A stretch of 27,913 nt of DNA from an uncultured Campylobacter sp. (GTDB lineage: Bacteria > Campylobacterota > Campylobacteria > Campylobacterales > Campylobacteraceae). The stretch lies in NCBI RefSeq assembly GCF_937997595.1, contig NZ_CALKTS010000318.1:1-27913 (forward strand), given 5' to 3'. The notes under the pieces were generated by a model. That model did no database searches. It was not told the DNA's origin and worked only from the letters and a program-made list of their open reading frames with translations. Every line of letters starts with the position of its first letter. Within the stretch, counting starts at the first letter, position 1. The position numbers were made by a program, and so were the translations under genes. This document shows, piece by piece, positions 16,447 through 24,570 of the stretch.

Positions 16447-17703
16447 ATGGCTAAAGTAAACGTTGAAGCGGCTTTGAAGTACCACATAGGCGGTAAAATC
16501 GGAACGAATGTAAAAACCCCGTGCGCTACGGCGGAGGATTTGGCGCTTGCATATACGCCGGGCGTCGCGGAGCCTTGCAAGGTGATCGAAGGTGATCACG
16601 AGGCTGCGTTTAAATACACGAATAAGGCTAATCTCGTAGCCGTTATCACTAACGGCACAGCGGTTTTGGGGCTTGGTGATATCGGCGCAATCGCCGGAAA
16701 GCCCGTAATGGAGGGCAAGGCGGTTTTGTTTAAAAAATTCGGCGGCGTCGATGCTTTCGATATCGAGATCGACGAAAAAGATCCTAAAAAGATAATTGAA
16801 ATTTGCAAAGCGCTTGCGCCTACGTTCGGCGGTATAAATTTAGAGGATATCAAAGCTCCCGAGTGCTTCGAGATCGAGCGCGAGCTGCAAAAAGCCGTCG
16901 ATATCCCCGTCATGCACGACGATCAACATGGCACCGCTATGATTACGGGCGCAGGGCTAATCAATGCAGCCCTTATCAGCGGCAAAAAAATCGAGGATAT
17001 GAAGATCGTCGTAAGCGGCTCGGGCGCTGCTGGCATAGCGTGTGCAAAGATGTATCGTAATTTAGGCGCTAAACATATCATAATGCTTGACTCCAAAGGG
17101 GTGATCCACAAGGGTCGCACCGATCTTACCGAGCAAAAGAAAGAATTTGCCCTAGATACCGCAGATCGCACGCTAGAGGACGCGATGAAGGGCGCGGATA
17201 TGTTTTTGGGCCTTAGCAAGCCGGGCGTTTTAACCAAAGAGATGGTAAAGACTATGGCGCCGCATCCAATCATTTTTGCGCTTGCAAATCCGGTACCGGA
17301 AATTTATCCAAGCGAGGTCGAGGAAGTAAGAAACGACGCGATCGTAGGCACCGGCAGAAGCGACTTTGCAAATCAGATCAATAACGTTTTGGGCTTTCCG
17401 TATATCTTCCGCGGCGCGCTTGACGTAAGAGCCAAAAAGATCACCGAAAATATGAAGATTGCGGCCGCTCGCGCGATGGCGGATCTTGCTCGCGAAGAAG
17501 TTCCTGCAGAAATCCGCAAGATGCTGGGCAAAGATAGCTTGAAATTCGGCAAAGACTACGTTATCCCAAATCCTTTCGATCCGCGCGTATTTGCCGTGAT
17601 CTCGACGGCGGTTGCAAAAGCTGCGGTAGATGACGGCGTCGCTCGCGTCAAAGAGTTCGACGCTGCGGCTTATAAAAAAAGCCTAGAAGCCAAAAAGCTA
17701 TGA
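16447..17703 (+). CDS. Malic enzyme (malate oxidoreductase, decarboxylating)
   Basis: Converts malate to pyruvate and CO2 with reduction of NAD(P), linking the citric acid cycle to pyruvate. Family signatures are LAYTPGVAEP near residue 35, MHDDQHGTA at 156-164 (metal and malate site), and the nucleotide-binding loop SGSGAAGIAC at about 190-199. GLSKPGVLT and FALANPVPEI follow. At 418 residues it is the short bacterial form without a phosphotransacetylase domain. Cofactor preference cannot be read safely. AAAAAAGGA precedes the ATG by 8 bases. It sits directly after gltX, as in C. jejuni (Cj1288c-Cj1287c). Confidence 0.93.
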   Translation: MAKVNVEAALKYHIGGKIGTNVKTPCATAEDLALAYTPGVAEPCKVIEGDHEAAFKYTNKANLVAVITNGTAVLGLGDIGAIAGKPVMEGKAVLFKKFGGVDAFDIEIDEKDPKKIIEICKALAPTFGGINLEDIKAPECFEIERELQKAVDIPVMHDDQHGTAMITGAGLINAALISGKKIEDMKIVVSGSGAAGIACAKMYRNLGAKHIIMLDSKGVIHKGRTDLTEQKKEFALDTADRTLEDAMKGADMFLGLSKPGVLTKEMVKTMAPHPIIFALANPVPEIYPSEVEEVRNDAIVGTGRSDFANQINNVLGFPYIFRGALDVRAKKITENMKIAAARAMADLAREEVPAEIRKMLGKDSLKFGKDYVIPNPFDPRVFAVISTAVAKAAVDDGVARVKEFDAAAYKKSLEAKKL

Positions 17704-17747
17704 TTCCTTGCTCCTGCGCGAGGCGAGATTAAATTTAAGAGGCGTAA

Positions 17748-19196
17748 ATGAAAGATTTGGCTTTACTTACCGATTTTTATCAGCTTAGTATGATGCAGGG
17801 CTATTTTTTTACAAAGCCCGATCAGACGGCGGTTTTTGACGTTTTTTATCGCAAAAACCCAAGCGGCGGCGGTTACGCGATATTTTGCGGCTTAAACGAG
17901 GTCGTGGATTATATCGAAAATCTCAAATTTAGTGATGACGACATCGCATATCTAAAAAGTCTAAATTTCTTTAAGCCGGAATTCTTGGAATTTCTAAGAG
18001 GCTTTAAATTTAGCGGCGAAATTTACGCGATGGATGAGGGGCAGATCGTATTTCCGCACGAGCCGCTAATTCGCGTCAAGGCAAACATTATGGAGGCGCA
18101 GCTCATCGAGACTGCGATCTTAAATACTATAAATTTTCAAACTCTAATCGCCACGAAAAGCTCGCGTATAAACTTTAGCGCTCAGGGCGATTCGGTGATG
18201 GAGTTTGGCTTGCGCCGCGCTCAGGGGCGAAGTGCGGGCATCTACGGCGCAAAGGCTGCGATTATAGGCGGCTGCAGCGCCACGTCAAACGTGCTTGCCG
18301 CAAAGAAATTTGACGTCCCTGCGATCGGCACCCACTCGCACTCGTGGATTCAGAGCTTTGATAGCGAGCTGGAGGCATTTCGCGCTTACGCTAAAATTTA
18401 TCCAAACAGCGCGCTTCTGCTCGTCGATACCTACGATACTCTCGCAAGCGGCGTGCCAAATGCGATCAAGGTTTTTGAGGAGCTGCGCGCAAGCGGTCAT
18501 AAGCCGCTTGGAATTCGCATAGATTCAGGCGATCTGGAGTATCTAACCAAGCAGGCGCGTAAGATGCTCGATGCTGCGGGCTTTAATGACGCAAAGATCA
18601 CTGCGTCGAATGATCTAGACGAATACGCGATCGATCAGCTCAAACTTTTTGACGCCAAAATCGATAGCTGGGGGATCGGCACGAGGCTCATCACCGGCGG
18701 AGATAGTTCGAGCCTCGGCGGCGTGTATAAGCTAAGCGGTATCGAAAAAGATGGCGAGATCATAGCTAAGATCAAAATTTCAAACGATCCGCGCAAGATC
18801 AACAACCCGGGCTACAAGCAGGTCTTTAGACTCTACGACAAAGATAACGGCATGGCGCTTGCCGATCTGATCACGCTTGAGAGCGAGAGCATAGACGAGA
18901 GCGCGCCGCTTGAAATTTTCCACCCTCTTTACACCTATAAGCGTAAAATTTTAACGAATTTCAGCGCGCATAAGCTCTTGTGTCCCGTTTTTAAGGAGGG
19001 CAAATTCGTAGGCGTACGCCGCACGGTAAGCGAGATCGCGCGTTTTAGCAAGGAGCAGAAGAGTAAATTTTGGCTCGAGCACCTTCGCAATGTCCATCCG
19101 CAAAGCTACAAAGTGGATCTCTCTCAAAAGCTTTGGGATATCCGAAAATCACTCATCAACGAGTGCAACCTCAATTTAAAGGAAAAATATGTTTAA
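17748..19196 (+). CDS. pncB: Nicotinate phosphoribosyltransferase
   Basis: First step of NAD salvage from nicotinate: forms nicotinate mononucleotide from nicotinate and PRPP with ATP. The 482-residue protein has the family landmarks in order: LLTDFYQLSMMQGYF at the start, FGLRRAQG near residue 150, GTHSHSWIQSF near 197, LLVDTYDT near 225, GIRIDSGDL near 257, and ASNDLDEY followed by GIGTRLITGGD near 310. It belongs to the longer, Gram-positive-like branch by length. AAGAGG lies 5 to 6 bases before the ATG. It ends 8 bases inside the next gene, a lipoprotein. The gap to the malic enzyme gene is 44 bases. Confidence 0.93.
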   Translation: MKDLALLTDFYQLSMMQGYFFTKPDQTAVFDVFYRKNPSGGGYAIFCGLNEVVDYIENLKFSDDDIAYLKSLNFFKPEFLEFLRGFKFSGEIYAMDEGQIVFPHEPLIRVKANIMEAQLIETAILNTINFQTLIATKSSRINFSAQGDSVMEFGLRRAQGRSAGIYGAKAAIIGGCSATSNVLAAKKFDVPAIGTHSHSWIQSFDSELEAFRAYAKIYPNSALLLVDTYDTLASGVPNAIKVFEELRASGHKPLGIRIDSGDLEYLTKQARKMLDAAGFNDAKITASNDLDEYAIDQLKLFDAKIDSWGIGTRLITGGDSSSLGGVYKLSGIEKDGEIIAKIKISNDPRKINNPGYKQVFRLYDKDNGMALADLITLESESIDESAPLEIFHPLYTYKRKILTNFSAHKLLCPVFKEGKFVGVRRTVSEIARFSKEQKSKFWLEHLRNVHPQSYKVDLSQKLWDIRKSLINECNLNLKEKYV

Positions 19197-19560
19197 AGTT
19201 CTATCGTGCGCCGCTTTGGCGTTAGTTTTGCTAGGATGCGGCTCAAACCAACTCCGCCAATCCCCGGATAGCGCTATGAATAAGCAAGCACAGAGCGAAA
19301 AAACCATAACTCAAGAGAACGCAAAGACCTTCTATTTCGTCGATGACAAGGGCAAAAAGCTATCGCTTAGCTCAAACGACGATTTCAATACCGCCGTGTT
19401 AAAGGACGATAGCGGCAAAAGCTACGACCTCAAGCGCGACCGCGCCGCCGACGGCATCTATATGGAGAACAAGGACGGAGTGAGCATCCACTTCAAAAAA
19501 GGTGAGGGCATAGTGGAGTTTAGCAAATACAAATCCATCCCGATCACCGAGGTCAAATAA
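19189..19560 (+). CDS. Lipoprotein, MliC-like (putative lysozyme inhibitor)
   Basis: A 123-residue lipoprotein: MFKVLSCAALALVLLGCGS has a hydrophobic signal and a lipobox LLGC with the acylated cysteine at residue 17. The mature part is Ser/Gln-rich and then a compact beta domain. Its order, YDLKRDRAADGIY, then VSIHFKKGEGIVEF, follows the MliC/PliC pattern, where SGxxY and a Lys-Gly segment contact the active site of c-type lysozyme. If right, it protects peptidoglycan from host lysozyme. The usual cysteine pair of MliC is absent, so the assignment is tentative. Its start overlaps pncB by 8 bases and GGAAAAAT is the likely ribosome site. A strong hairpin follows. Confidence 0.6.
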   Translation: MFKVLSCAALALVLLGCGSNQLRQSPDSAMNKQAQSEKTITQENAKTFYFVDDKGKKLSLSSNDDFNTAVLKDDSGKSYDLKRDRAADGIYMENKDGVSIHFKKGEGIVEFSKYKSIPITEVK

Positions 19561-19574
19561 ATCCTGAAATTTTT

Positions 19575-19613
19575 GGTTAAATTCCGATTTAGCGCCGGAA
19601 TTTAACCTCTTTT
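19575..19613 (+). terminator. Intrinsic terminator after the MliC-like gene
   Basis: GGTTAAATTCCG at 19575-19586 pairs perfectly, 12 base pairs, with CGGAATTTAACC at 19596-19607 around a 9-base loop, followed by TCTTTT. This is the clearest terminator-like hairpin in the window. Only 25 bases separate it from the mqnA-like ATG. Confidence 0.75.
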
Positions 19614-19637
19614 CCTGCGCTAAATTCGGAGAAAGTT

Positions 19638-20330
19638 ATGTTATTAGGCAAAATCGATTATCTAAATTTGCTCCCATTTCACGTATTTTTAAAATCCCTT
19701 CCGTTGCCGTCTTACGTTAAAAAATCGATAGAATTTAAAAAAGGGGTGCCGAGCAAGCTCTGCGCCGATCTTTATTATAGGCGCATAGATGCCGCGGTAA
19801 TCTCCAGCATTGAAAGCCGCCGCGCAAAATACCGCAGACTGCCTCTTGGAATCGTCGCAAAGCGCGAGGTGCTAAGCGTGCTCGTGCGCAAAAACTCGGC
19901 GCCTAGGCTCGATCCCGCGTCTATGAGCTCAAATATGCTAGCTCGCGTGCTGGATCTTAGCGGCGAGGTGCTAATCGGCGATAATGCTCTAAAGGCGCTG
20001 CTTTCGCAGGGCAAGGATAAATTCTACGATTTGGGCGAAATTTGGCAGCAGCGCACGGGCTTGCCCTTCGTTTTCGGGCGGCTGTGCTGCGTGAAAAACG
20101 ATAAGGCTTACTCGCGCCTGGCGACGAAATTTTTACGTTCGCGCATTAAAATTCCAAGATATATCCTGCAAAGCTACGCCCTTTCGCGCGGCATAAAAGA
20201 GCGTGAAATTTTAAATTATCTAAAATTTATCGGCTATGAGATCGGCGTTCGCGAGGAGCTGGCGCTGAAAAAATTTATCGCCAAAGCCAAAAAATTAAAA
20301 TTTAATCCGGTTCAAAAGGAGGAACTATGA
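19638..20330 (+). CDS. mqnA: MqnA-like chorismate dehydratase (futalosine menaquinone pathway)
   Basis: Probably removes water from chorismate to give 3-[(1-carboxyvinyl)oxy]benzoate, first step of the futalosine route to menaquinone that campylobacters use. The start LLGKIDYLNLLPFH is the MqnA/MqnD signature; the middle (RRIDAAVISSIES, VLSVLVRKN, VLIGDNALKAL, LPFVFGRLCC) follows the periplasmic-binding-protein-like fold of the family. At 230 residues it is shorter than many MqnA proteins. GGAG lies 8 bases before the ATG. The stop overlaps the gdhA start by four bases (ATGA). No other menaquinone gene is here, so MqnA versus MqnD rests on sequence impression. Confidence 0.78.
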   Translation: MLLGKIDYLNLLPFHVFLKSLPLPSYVKKSIEFKKGVPSKLCADLYYRRIDAAVISSIESRRAKYRRLPLGIVAKREVLSVLVRKNSAPRLDPASMSSNMLARVLDLSGEVLIGDNALKALLSQGKDKFYDLGEIWQQRTGLPFVFGRLCCVKNDKAYSRLATKFLRSRIKIPRYILQSYALSRGIKEREILNYLKFIGYEIGVREELALKKFIAKAKKLKFNPVQKEEL

Positions 20331-21685
20331 AGTCTTACATCGACGGCTTGCTGCTAAATTTAAAGCGCGCCAATCCCGGCCAGGAGGTCTTTATCCAAGC
20401 ATCGACCGAGATTTTATACTCGCTCATACCGCTTCTAAAGCGCGACGAGAGGTATGTGAAAAATAAAATTTTAGAGCGCATTTTAGCGCCCGAGCGCACG
20501 ATGATGTTTCGCGTCGTCTATATGAGCGACGGCGGCGAGCCCTGCGTGCATACTGGATATCGCATAGAGTTCAACTCCGCCCTGGGCCCCTACAAAGGCG
20601 GACTGCGCTTTCATCCGAGCGTAAATTTGGGCGTTTTAAAATTTTTAGGGTTTGAGCAAATTTTTAAAAATTCCCTCACGGGTCTTAATATCGGCGGCGC
20701 AAAAGGCGGCGCAAATTTCGATCCCAAGGGCAAGAGCGACGGCGAGATTATGAGATTTTGTCAAGCTTTTATGTTAGAACTTCACCGCCTAATCAGCTCC
20801 AATACCGACGTGCCCGCGGGCGACATCGGCGTGGGCGGCCGCGAGATCGGCTATATGTACGGCGCGTATAAAAAGCTCACCCGCAGATTCGACGGCGCGC
20901 TTACGGGCAAGGGGCTAAGCTGGGGCGGCAGCCTCGCGCGCACCGAGGCTACGGGCTACGGATCGGTCTATTTTGCAAACGAGATGCTCGCTACCAGGGG
21001 CGATTCGCTGCACGGCAAAATTTGCACAATTTCAGGCGCCGGCAACGTCGCGATCTACACCGCCGAAAAGCTATATCAAATGCAGGCTAAGCCCGTCACC
21101 GTGAGCGATTCTACGGGCTTTATCTACGATGCCGAGGGAATCGACGTGGCGCTTCTTAAAAAGCTAAAAGAGCAGCTGCGCGTAGGGCTTTGCGAATATG
21201 CCAAGGAGCGTCCCGGCGCAAAATTTACCCCCGTAAGCGCCTATCCCGCAGGCCGCAACGGCGTGTGGAGCGTGCCGTGCGATGCGGCATTTCCGAGCGC
21301 TACGCAAAACGAGCTTAATCTGCAAGACGTAAAGACTCTCTATGCCAACGGATGCCGCATGGTTTGCGAGGGCGCGAATATGCCAAGCACGCTTGAGGCG
21401 ATCGATTTTATGCTCGCGCAAAAAGACTTTCTTTTCGGCCCTGCGAAGGCGGCGAATGCGGGCGGCGTGGCTACGAGCGGGCTTGAGATGGCGCAAAACG
21501 CGCAGATGGCGTCGTGGAGCTTCGAGGAGGTCGATAGCAAGCTGCGCGAGATCATGCGCCACATATTTCGTACCAGCTACGAGACTTCGAAGGAATTCGG
21601 CGCGGAGGGCAATCTAGTGCTGGGCTCGAATATCGCGGGCTTTCGCCGCGTAGCCGACGCGATGCTGGATCAAGGTCTGGTTTAA
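20327..21685 (+). CDS. gdhA: Glutamate dehydrogenase (NADP type)
   Basis: Interconverts 2-oxoglutarate plus ammonia and glutamate; the bacterial 450-residue hexameric class is usually NADP-dependent and assimilates ammonia. Signatures seen: the substrate site GPYKGGLRFHPSVN (near residue 88), GGAKGGANFDPKG at 123-135, DVPAGDIGVGGREIG (about 165-179), and the nucleotide-binding loop SGAGNVAIYTAEK near 238. CEGANMPST and GVATSGLEMAQNA close the family pattern. Length 452 is normal. AAAGGAGG is a strong ribosome site inside the end of the mqnA-like gene, and the ATGA overlap suggests coupled translation. A long hairpin follows 32 bases after the stop. Confidence 0.96.
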   Translation: MKSYIDGLLLNLKRANPGQEVFIQASTEILYSLIPLLKRDERYVKNKILERILAPERTMMFRVVYMSDGGEPCVHTGYRIEFNSALGPYKGGLRFHPSVNLGVLKFLGFEQIFKNSLTGLNIGGAKGGANFDPKGKSDGEIMRFCQAFMLELHRLISSNTDVPAGDIGVGGREIGYMYGAYKKLTRRFDGALTGKGLSWGGSLARTEATGYGSVYFANEMLATRGDSLHGKICTISGAGNVAIYTAEKLYQMQAKPVTVSDSTGFIYDAEGIDVALLKKLKEQLRVGLCEYAKERPGAKFTPVSAYPAGRNGVWSVPCDAAFPSATQNELNLQDVKTLYANGCRMVCEGANMPSTLEAIDFMLAQKDFLFGPAKAANAGGVATSGLEMAQNAQMASWSFEEVDSKLREIMRHIFRTSYETSKEFGAEGNLVLGSNIAGFRRVADAMLDQGLV

Positions 21686-21716
21686 GCTTAATTCGCTTTA
21701 TTTTGTCAAAAGCGGC

Positions 21717-21762
21717 AGCTCGCTTTTAAATTTAAACTCTTTAAATTTACGGCGAGCTTTTG
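21717..21762 (+). terminator. Long hairpin terminator after gdhA
   Basis: AGCTCGC at 21717-21723 pairs with GCGAGCT at 21752-21758. Inside, TAAATTTAAA at 21727-21736 pairs perfectly with TTTAAATTTA at 21740-21749 around CTC. TTTT follows at once. The two-part stem is unusually AT-rich in its upper half but fits a rho-independent terminator for gdhA. Confidence 0.65.
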
Positions 21763-21773
21763 GCTGCTTTGAT

Positions 21774-22177
21774 AAAATTTTAATAGTTTGCGCCGAGGAT
21801 AGGATATGCGCACTTCTCGACATAATTCGCTCTGCGCGGCTTGCGCAGTATCTTGCGTGCTGCGTAAATTTTAAAAATGGCGCTCAGGCACAACGCGGTT
21901 TTAAAATTTTAAGTCGTCATAGCGCCGATTTTAAATTTAACTGCAAGCGCGCAAAGTCCGCCGCCGCCAAATTTTATCTTTAAATTTTGTGGGTAAATTT
22001 TGCCCGTTAAATTTAGCTTTGAAATTTGACGTTTAAAATTTAGCTCAAAGCCGCTTTAAAATTTAGCCTAAATTTTATCTCAGCTCGCCCGCGCAGCGCG
22101 TAAATTTAAACCGAGCACGGGCTGAGCGTTTACCGCATTTTGGCATAATGGCGCAAATTTTATCCAAAGGTTGCAAT
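21774..22177. other. Non-coding gap of about 400 bases, dense in AAATTT words
   Basis: No gene is supported. The stretch from about 21860 to 22115 carries around a dozen copies of AAATTT or TAAATTTT-type words, spaced irregularly and in both orientations. These words are common across the window but most crowded here. The last bases before 22178 provide AAAGG as the ribosome site of the next gene. No clear -10 was identified. Confidence 0.45.
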
Positions 22178-22909
22178 ATGAAAAAATTTATGGTTTTACT
22201 CGCCGCTGCATCACTGTCGCTTGCACATGTGGACGTAACGGATATCCTAAAGCAGAGCGCAGACGTGCTCGGTGCGACTCAGAGCGGAAACTACAAAGAG
22301 CTGCTCGCTTCCGCTACGAACCGCGCCGTAGCCGAGCTTGCCAAGGGCTACATCCACAGCAAGACCGCTAAGATCGAGCTTCCTCCTTCGCTCAAAGCCG
22401 CTGCAAAGCTTGCGAAAAAGGTGGGCAGCGATAAATGGGAGCGCGAGCTCGTCGCGAGTATGAACGATGCCGCTACCAAGGCGGTGAGCGGCGCATCAAA
22501 GATATTTTTGCAAGATCTGAAATCTATGAGCGATGCCGACGTTAAAAAGCTCATCGGCGGCGGCGACACGGCGCTTAGCGAGTATTTGCAGAGCAAATCG
22601 GGCGCGAAGCTGCGGGCGGTTTTTAGACCGATCGTAAGCGATATGATGAGCAAAAACAGCTTTGCGACGGCGTATAACGGGCTAAATTCCTTCGCGCAAA
22701 ACAAGATCGCGGGTAACGAAGCGGTGCAAAATATCGCGCGCGGGCTGGGCGCGAGCGAGTATCTGCCTAAGCAGGGCGAGGATTTGAACGATTACATCAC
22801 GCAAAAAACGCTGGACGGGCTATTTGCGGTGATGAGGGAAAAAGAAAGCGCGCTTCGCGGCAGCGCCGTCGGCAAAGGCGCAGGGATTTTAGGCAGGGTG
22901 CTGAAATAA
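22178..22909 (+). CDS. DUF4197 exported protein
   Basis: A 243-residue exported protein of the DUF4197 family, whose function is not known. The start MKKFMVLLAAASLSLAHVDV is a short signal peptide. The mature protein is helical, with the family landmarks KIELPPSLKAAAKLAKKVG, ASMNDAATKAV, FLQDLKSMSDADVKKLI-GGDTA, and near the end LPKQGEDLNDYITQKTLDGLF followed by a basic C-terminus. The open frame reaches an ATG at 22148, but AAAGG 8 bases before the ATG at 22178 and the signal peptide fix the later start. It stands alone between two non-coding gaps and is likely a single-gene unit. Confidence 0.88.
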   Translation: MKKFMVLLAAASLSLAHVDVTDILKQSADVLGATQSGNYKELLASATNRAVAELAKGYIHSKTAKIELPPSLKAAAKLAKKVGSDKWERELVASMNDAATKAVSGASKIFLQDLKSMSDADVKKLIGGGDTALSEYLQSKSGAKLRAVFRPIVSDMMSKNSFATAYNGLNSFAQNKIAGNEAVQNIARGLGASEYLPKQGEDLNDYITQKTLDGLFAVMREKESALRGSAVGKGAGILGRVLK

Positions 22910-23306
22910 AACTCGCGGCGAGGTTTTGGCGTAAATTTCGCCGTATAGCTACTTTCGGTTGCTTCGCGCTGCTGCGTGCGTAGTCTAAAGCTGCGCGCAA
23001 AGTGCCCGCTCGCGTGAAGCGACTGCTTGCATTAAAGCGGGCGCGCGGCGAAATTTAGAAGTTTGTTTACCGCGCTTGGAGCCTGTTTGCTTAAGACGAT
23101 AATCTCAGCGCGGAGTTTAGTCTGCGAAATTTGAAACTGTAAAATTTAGAAATTTAGCAAGACGCAAAGGATTTGAAATTTTAAAATTTCACGCGGAGTT
23201 TTAGAATTTTACGCGGTGTTTAGGTGCGCGCATAAATTAGCGCCTATATCTGAAATTTTACAAAGCGGCGGAGTATCGGAATAGCAGAGCTGTAATAGAT
23301 GAGTGT
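22910..23306. other. Non-coding gap with inverted repeats and AAATTT words
   Basis: No gene is supported between the DUF4197 gene and the accessory island terminator. CGGCGA near 22916 pairs with TCGCCG near 22943 and may end the DUF4197 transcript. GCCCGCT at 23004-23010 pairs with AGCGGGC at 23036-23042 and encloses TCGC-GTGAA-GCGA, so a branched hairpin is possible. GAAATTTTAAAATTTC at 23175-23190 is a perfect 16-base palindrome flanked by the near repeat ACGCGG. None matches a known RNA I recognise. Confidence 0.4.
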
Positions 23307-23333
23307 AAGGATAAAACAAGAAAACTGTCTTGT
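23307..23333 (-). terminator. Candidate terminator of the accessory island transcript
   Basis: On the minus strand ACAAGA (23333-23328) pairs with TCTTGT (23321-23316), six base pairs around a six-base loop, followed directly by TTTTAT. It lies about 47 bases after the stop of the last island gene, as expected for the end of the transcript. Confidence 0.5.
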
Positions 23334-23379
23334 AAATTTAGCTTCTTTTATATCTCTCTTTGTGTTCTGCAAAACCGGT

Positions 23380-23652
23380 TTACTCATTAGTCCTATTATT
23401 TTCCGATTCCATTTTTCTTAATTCTTTAAGCGCTCTATTATGGACATTGGCTTGCTTGCAAACTCTACCTTCAGCAGCAATATATCTTACTAAATTTATA
23501 TCATTTGTATCGATTGCTATCAATAATCTACCCATAAGCCTTTCCTCTACAAAAAACGTATAATCGCACTTTGCACACAAAGTACTTTCATAAATTATAA
23601 ATAATAACAAAACTACTACGGCGCAAATTATAAATTTTAATGCTTTAACCAT
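23380..23652 (-). CDS. Small membrane protein with one ankyrin-like segment
   Basis: A 90-residue protein with one membrane helix at residues about 5-21 (LKFIICAVVVLLLFIIY), so most of it should face the periplasm. Residues about 42-75 read LLIAIDTNDINLVRYI, then AAEGRVC, then NVHNRAL, which follows the two-helix plan of a single ankyrin repeat (LL-A-GD--LV--L---GA-----). That match is by eye and weak; one repeat alone would be unusual. AAGGAG lies 5 bases before the ATG. It has its own extended -10 just upstream and closes the immunity island. Similar small membrane proteins often accompany immunity genes, but its role is unknown. Confidence 0.65.
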   Translation of the reverse strand: MVKALKFIICAVVVLLLFIIYESTLCAKCDYTFFVEERLMGRLLIAIDTNDINLVRYIAAEGRVCKQANVHNRALKELRKMESENNRTNE

Positions 23653-23708
23653 ATTTTCTCCTTGTGTGTATTCTTCCCGTATATATTGATAATGTCGATT
23701 GGCGAGGC

Positions 23709-23717
23709 ATTATATCA
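23709..23717 (-). promoter_or_regulatory. Extended -10 element overlapping the stop codon of the Imm45-like gene
   Basis: On the minus strand GTGATATAATGCC contains TGA followed by TATAAT. The TGA (23717-23715) is both the stop codon of the preceding gene and the TGn of an extended -10. Transcription would start near 23702, giving a leader of about 50 bases for the 90-residue membrane protein. Confidence 0.5.
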
Positions 23718-24500
23718 CTTCTTATTTTTAAATTTAAATCTCTTTCGCTTTATTTTTATAAAATTTTCCAACTGCTTATCGGTAAAATTTAAAACCTCTT
23801 TTCGGTTTTGTAAATTTACATAAGTGTGCCTTATATCGCAGCATCTATAAAAAATATATTTCCAATTTTTAATTAGCCAGTCTGCCTCTATCATATTTTT
23901 ATCTGTTTTAAACAAAGACGGCAGAACCCATAAGCCCGCCTTGTAGCCGCTAATTACGACCAATTTTATAAAATTTACTCCATCATCGTCTTTTGCTTTT
24001 ACTACGATAAAGCTTACATTTTTCTCATATGGATAGCCGGATTTTCTACATTCGATAATATCTCCGACCTCGATCTTTCCGCGAAATTTCAAGAGAGGAA
24101 TACTAAGCTTTTCTATCAAATTTGTCTTTATGCGTCTATTGCGTCCGAATTTATCTCTCGGCTTTATCAATATAAAGCCTGGAATTGTTTCGTCGTAATC
24201 TTTTAATTCATCGCTACTAAGATAATTATCGGAGCATATAAATACCTCCTGGGGGCTCGCATTGATGCCAAAATTTGCTAAATTACGAATCAATTGCTCC
24301 TTGTCCACGACAAACCCCGCTTTGCTTGATAACATCTCGCTAGGAATCTCAAAGTATCTGTTGTCTTTTAAATTTAAAAGGCAAGGATTTTCTGTCCAGA
24401 AACATCGCTCATCGCAGACCATAAGCTCATCGTCGTTAAATTTTATAATATCGCCTCTTTGTAAATCATTGTCGAAGGTTGATATTGGTAAGATAGTCAT
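23715..24500 (-). CDS. Imm45-like immunity protein with extra N-terminal domain
   Basis: A 261-residue soluble protein. From about residue 140 it follows the pattern I associate with the Imm45 immunity family: GDIIECRKSGYPYEKNVSF, then LVVISGYKAGLWVLPS, then the tryptophan pair in ADWLIKNWKYIFY and a C-D segment. Imm45 proteins neutralise toxins of polymorphic toxin systems inside the cell. The first about 135 residues (LQRGDIIKFNDDELMVCDE and on) belong to no family I recognise; they also contain an RGDII segment and might be a diverged copy of the same fold. The C-terminus is strongly basic (KRKRFKFKNKK). AAAGGA lies 7 bases before the ATG; the gene follows the 210-residue gene after 70 bases. 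Confidence 0.65.
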   Translation of the reverse strand: MTILPISTFDNDLQRGDIIKFNDDELMVCDERCFWTENPCLLNLKDNRYFEIPSEMLSSKAGFVVDKEQLIRNLANFGINASPQEVFICSDNYLSSDELKDYDETIPGFILIKPRDKFGRNRRIKTNLIEKLSIPLLKFRGKIEVGDIIECRKSGYPYEKNVSFIVVKAKDDDGVNFIKLVVISGYKAGLWVLPSLFKTDKNMIEADWLIKNWKYIFYRCCDIRHTYVNLQNRKEVLNFTDKQLENFIKIKRKRFKFKNKK

Positions 24501-24570
24501 TCAAAGTCCTTTTTTGCTTGCTAGATTAAACATGTTCATAATAAATTTTTCGTTATTTGTAATCGCTAAA

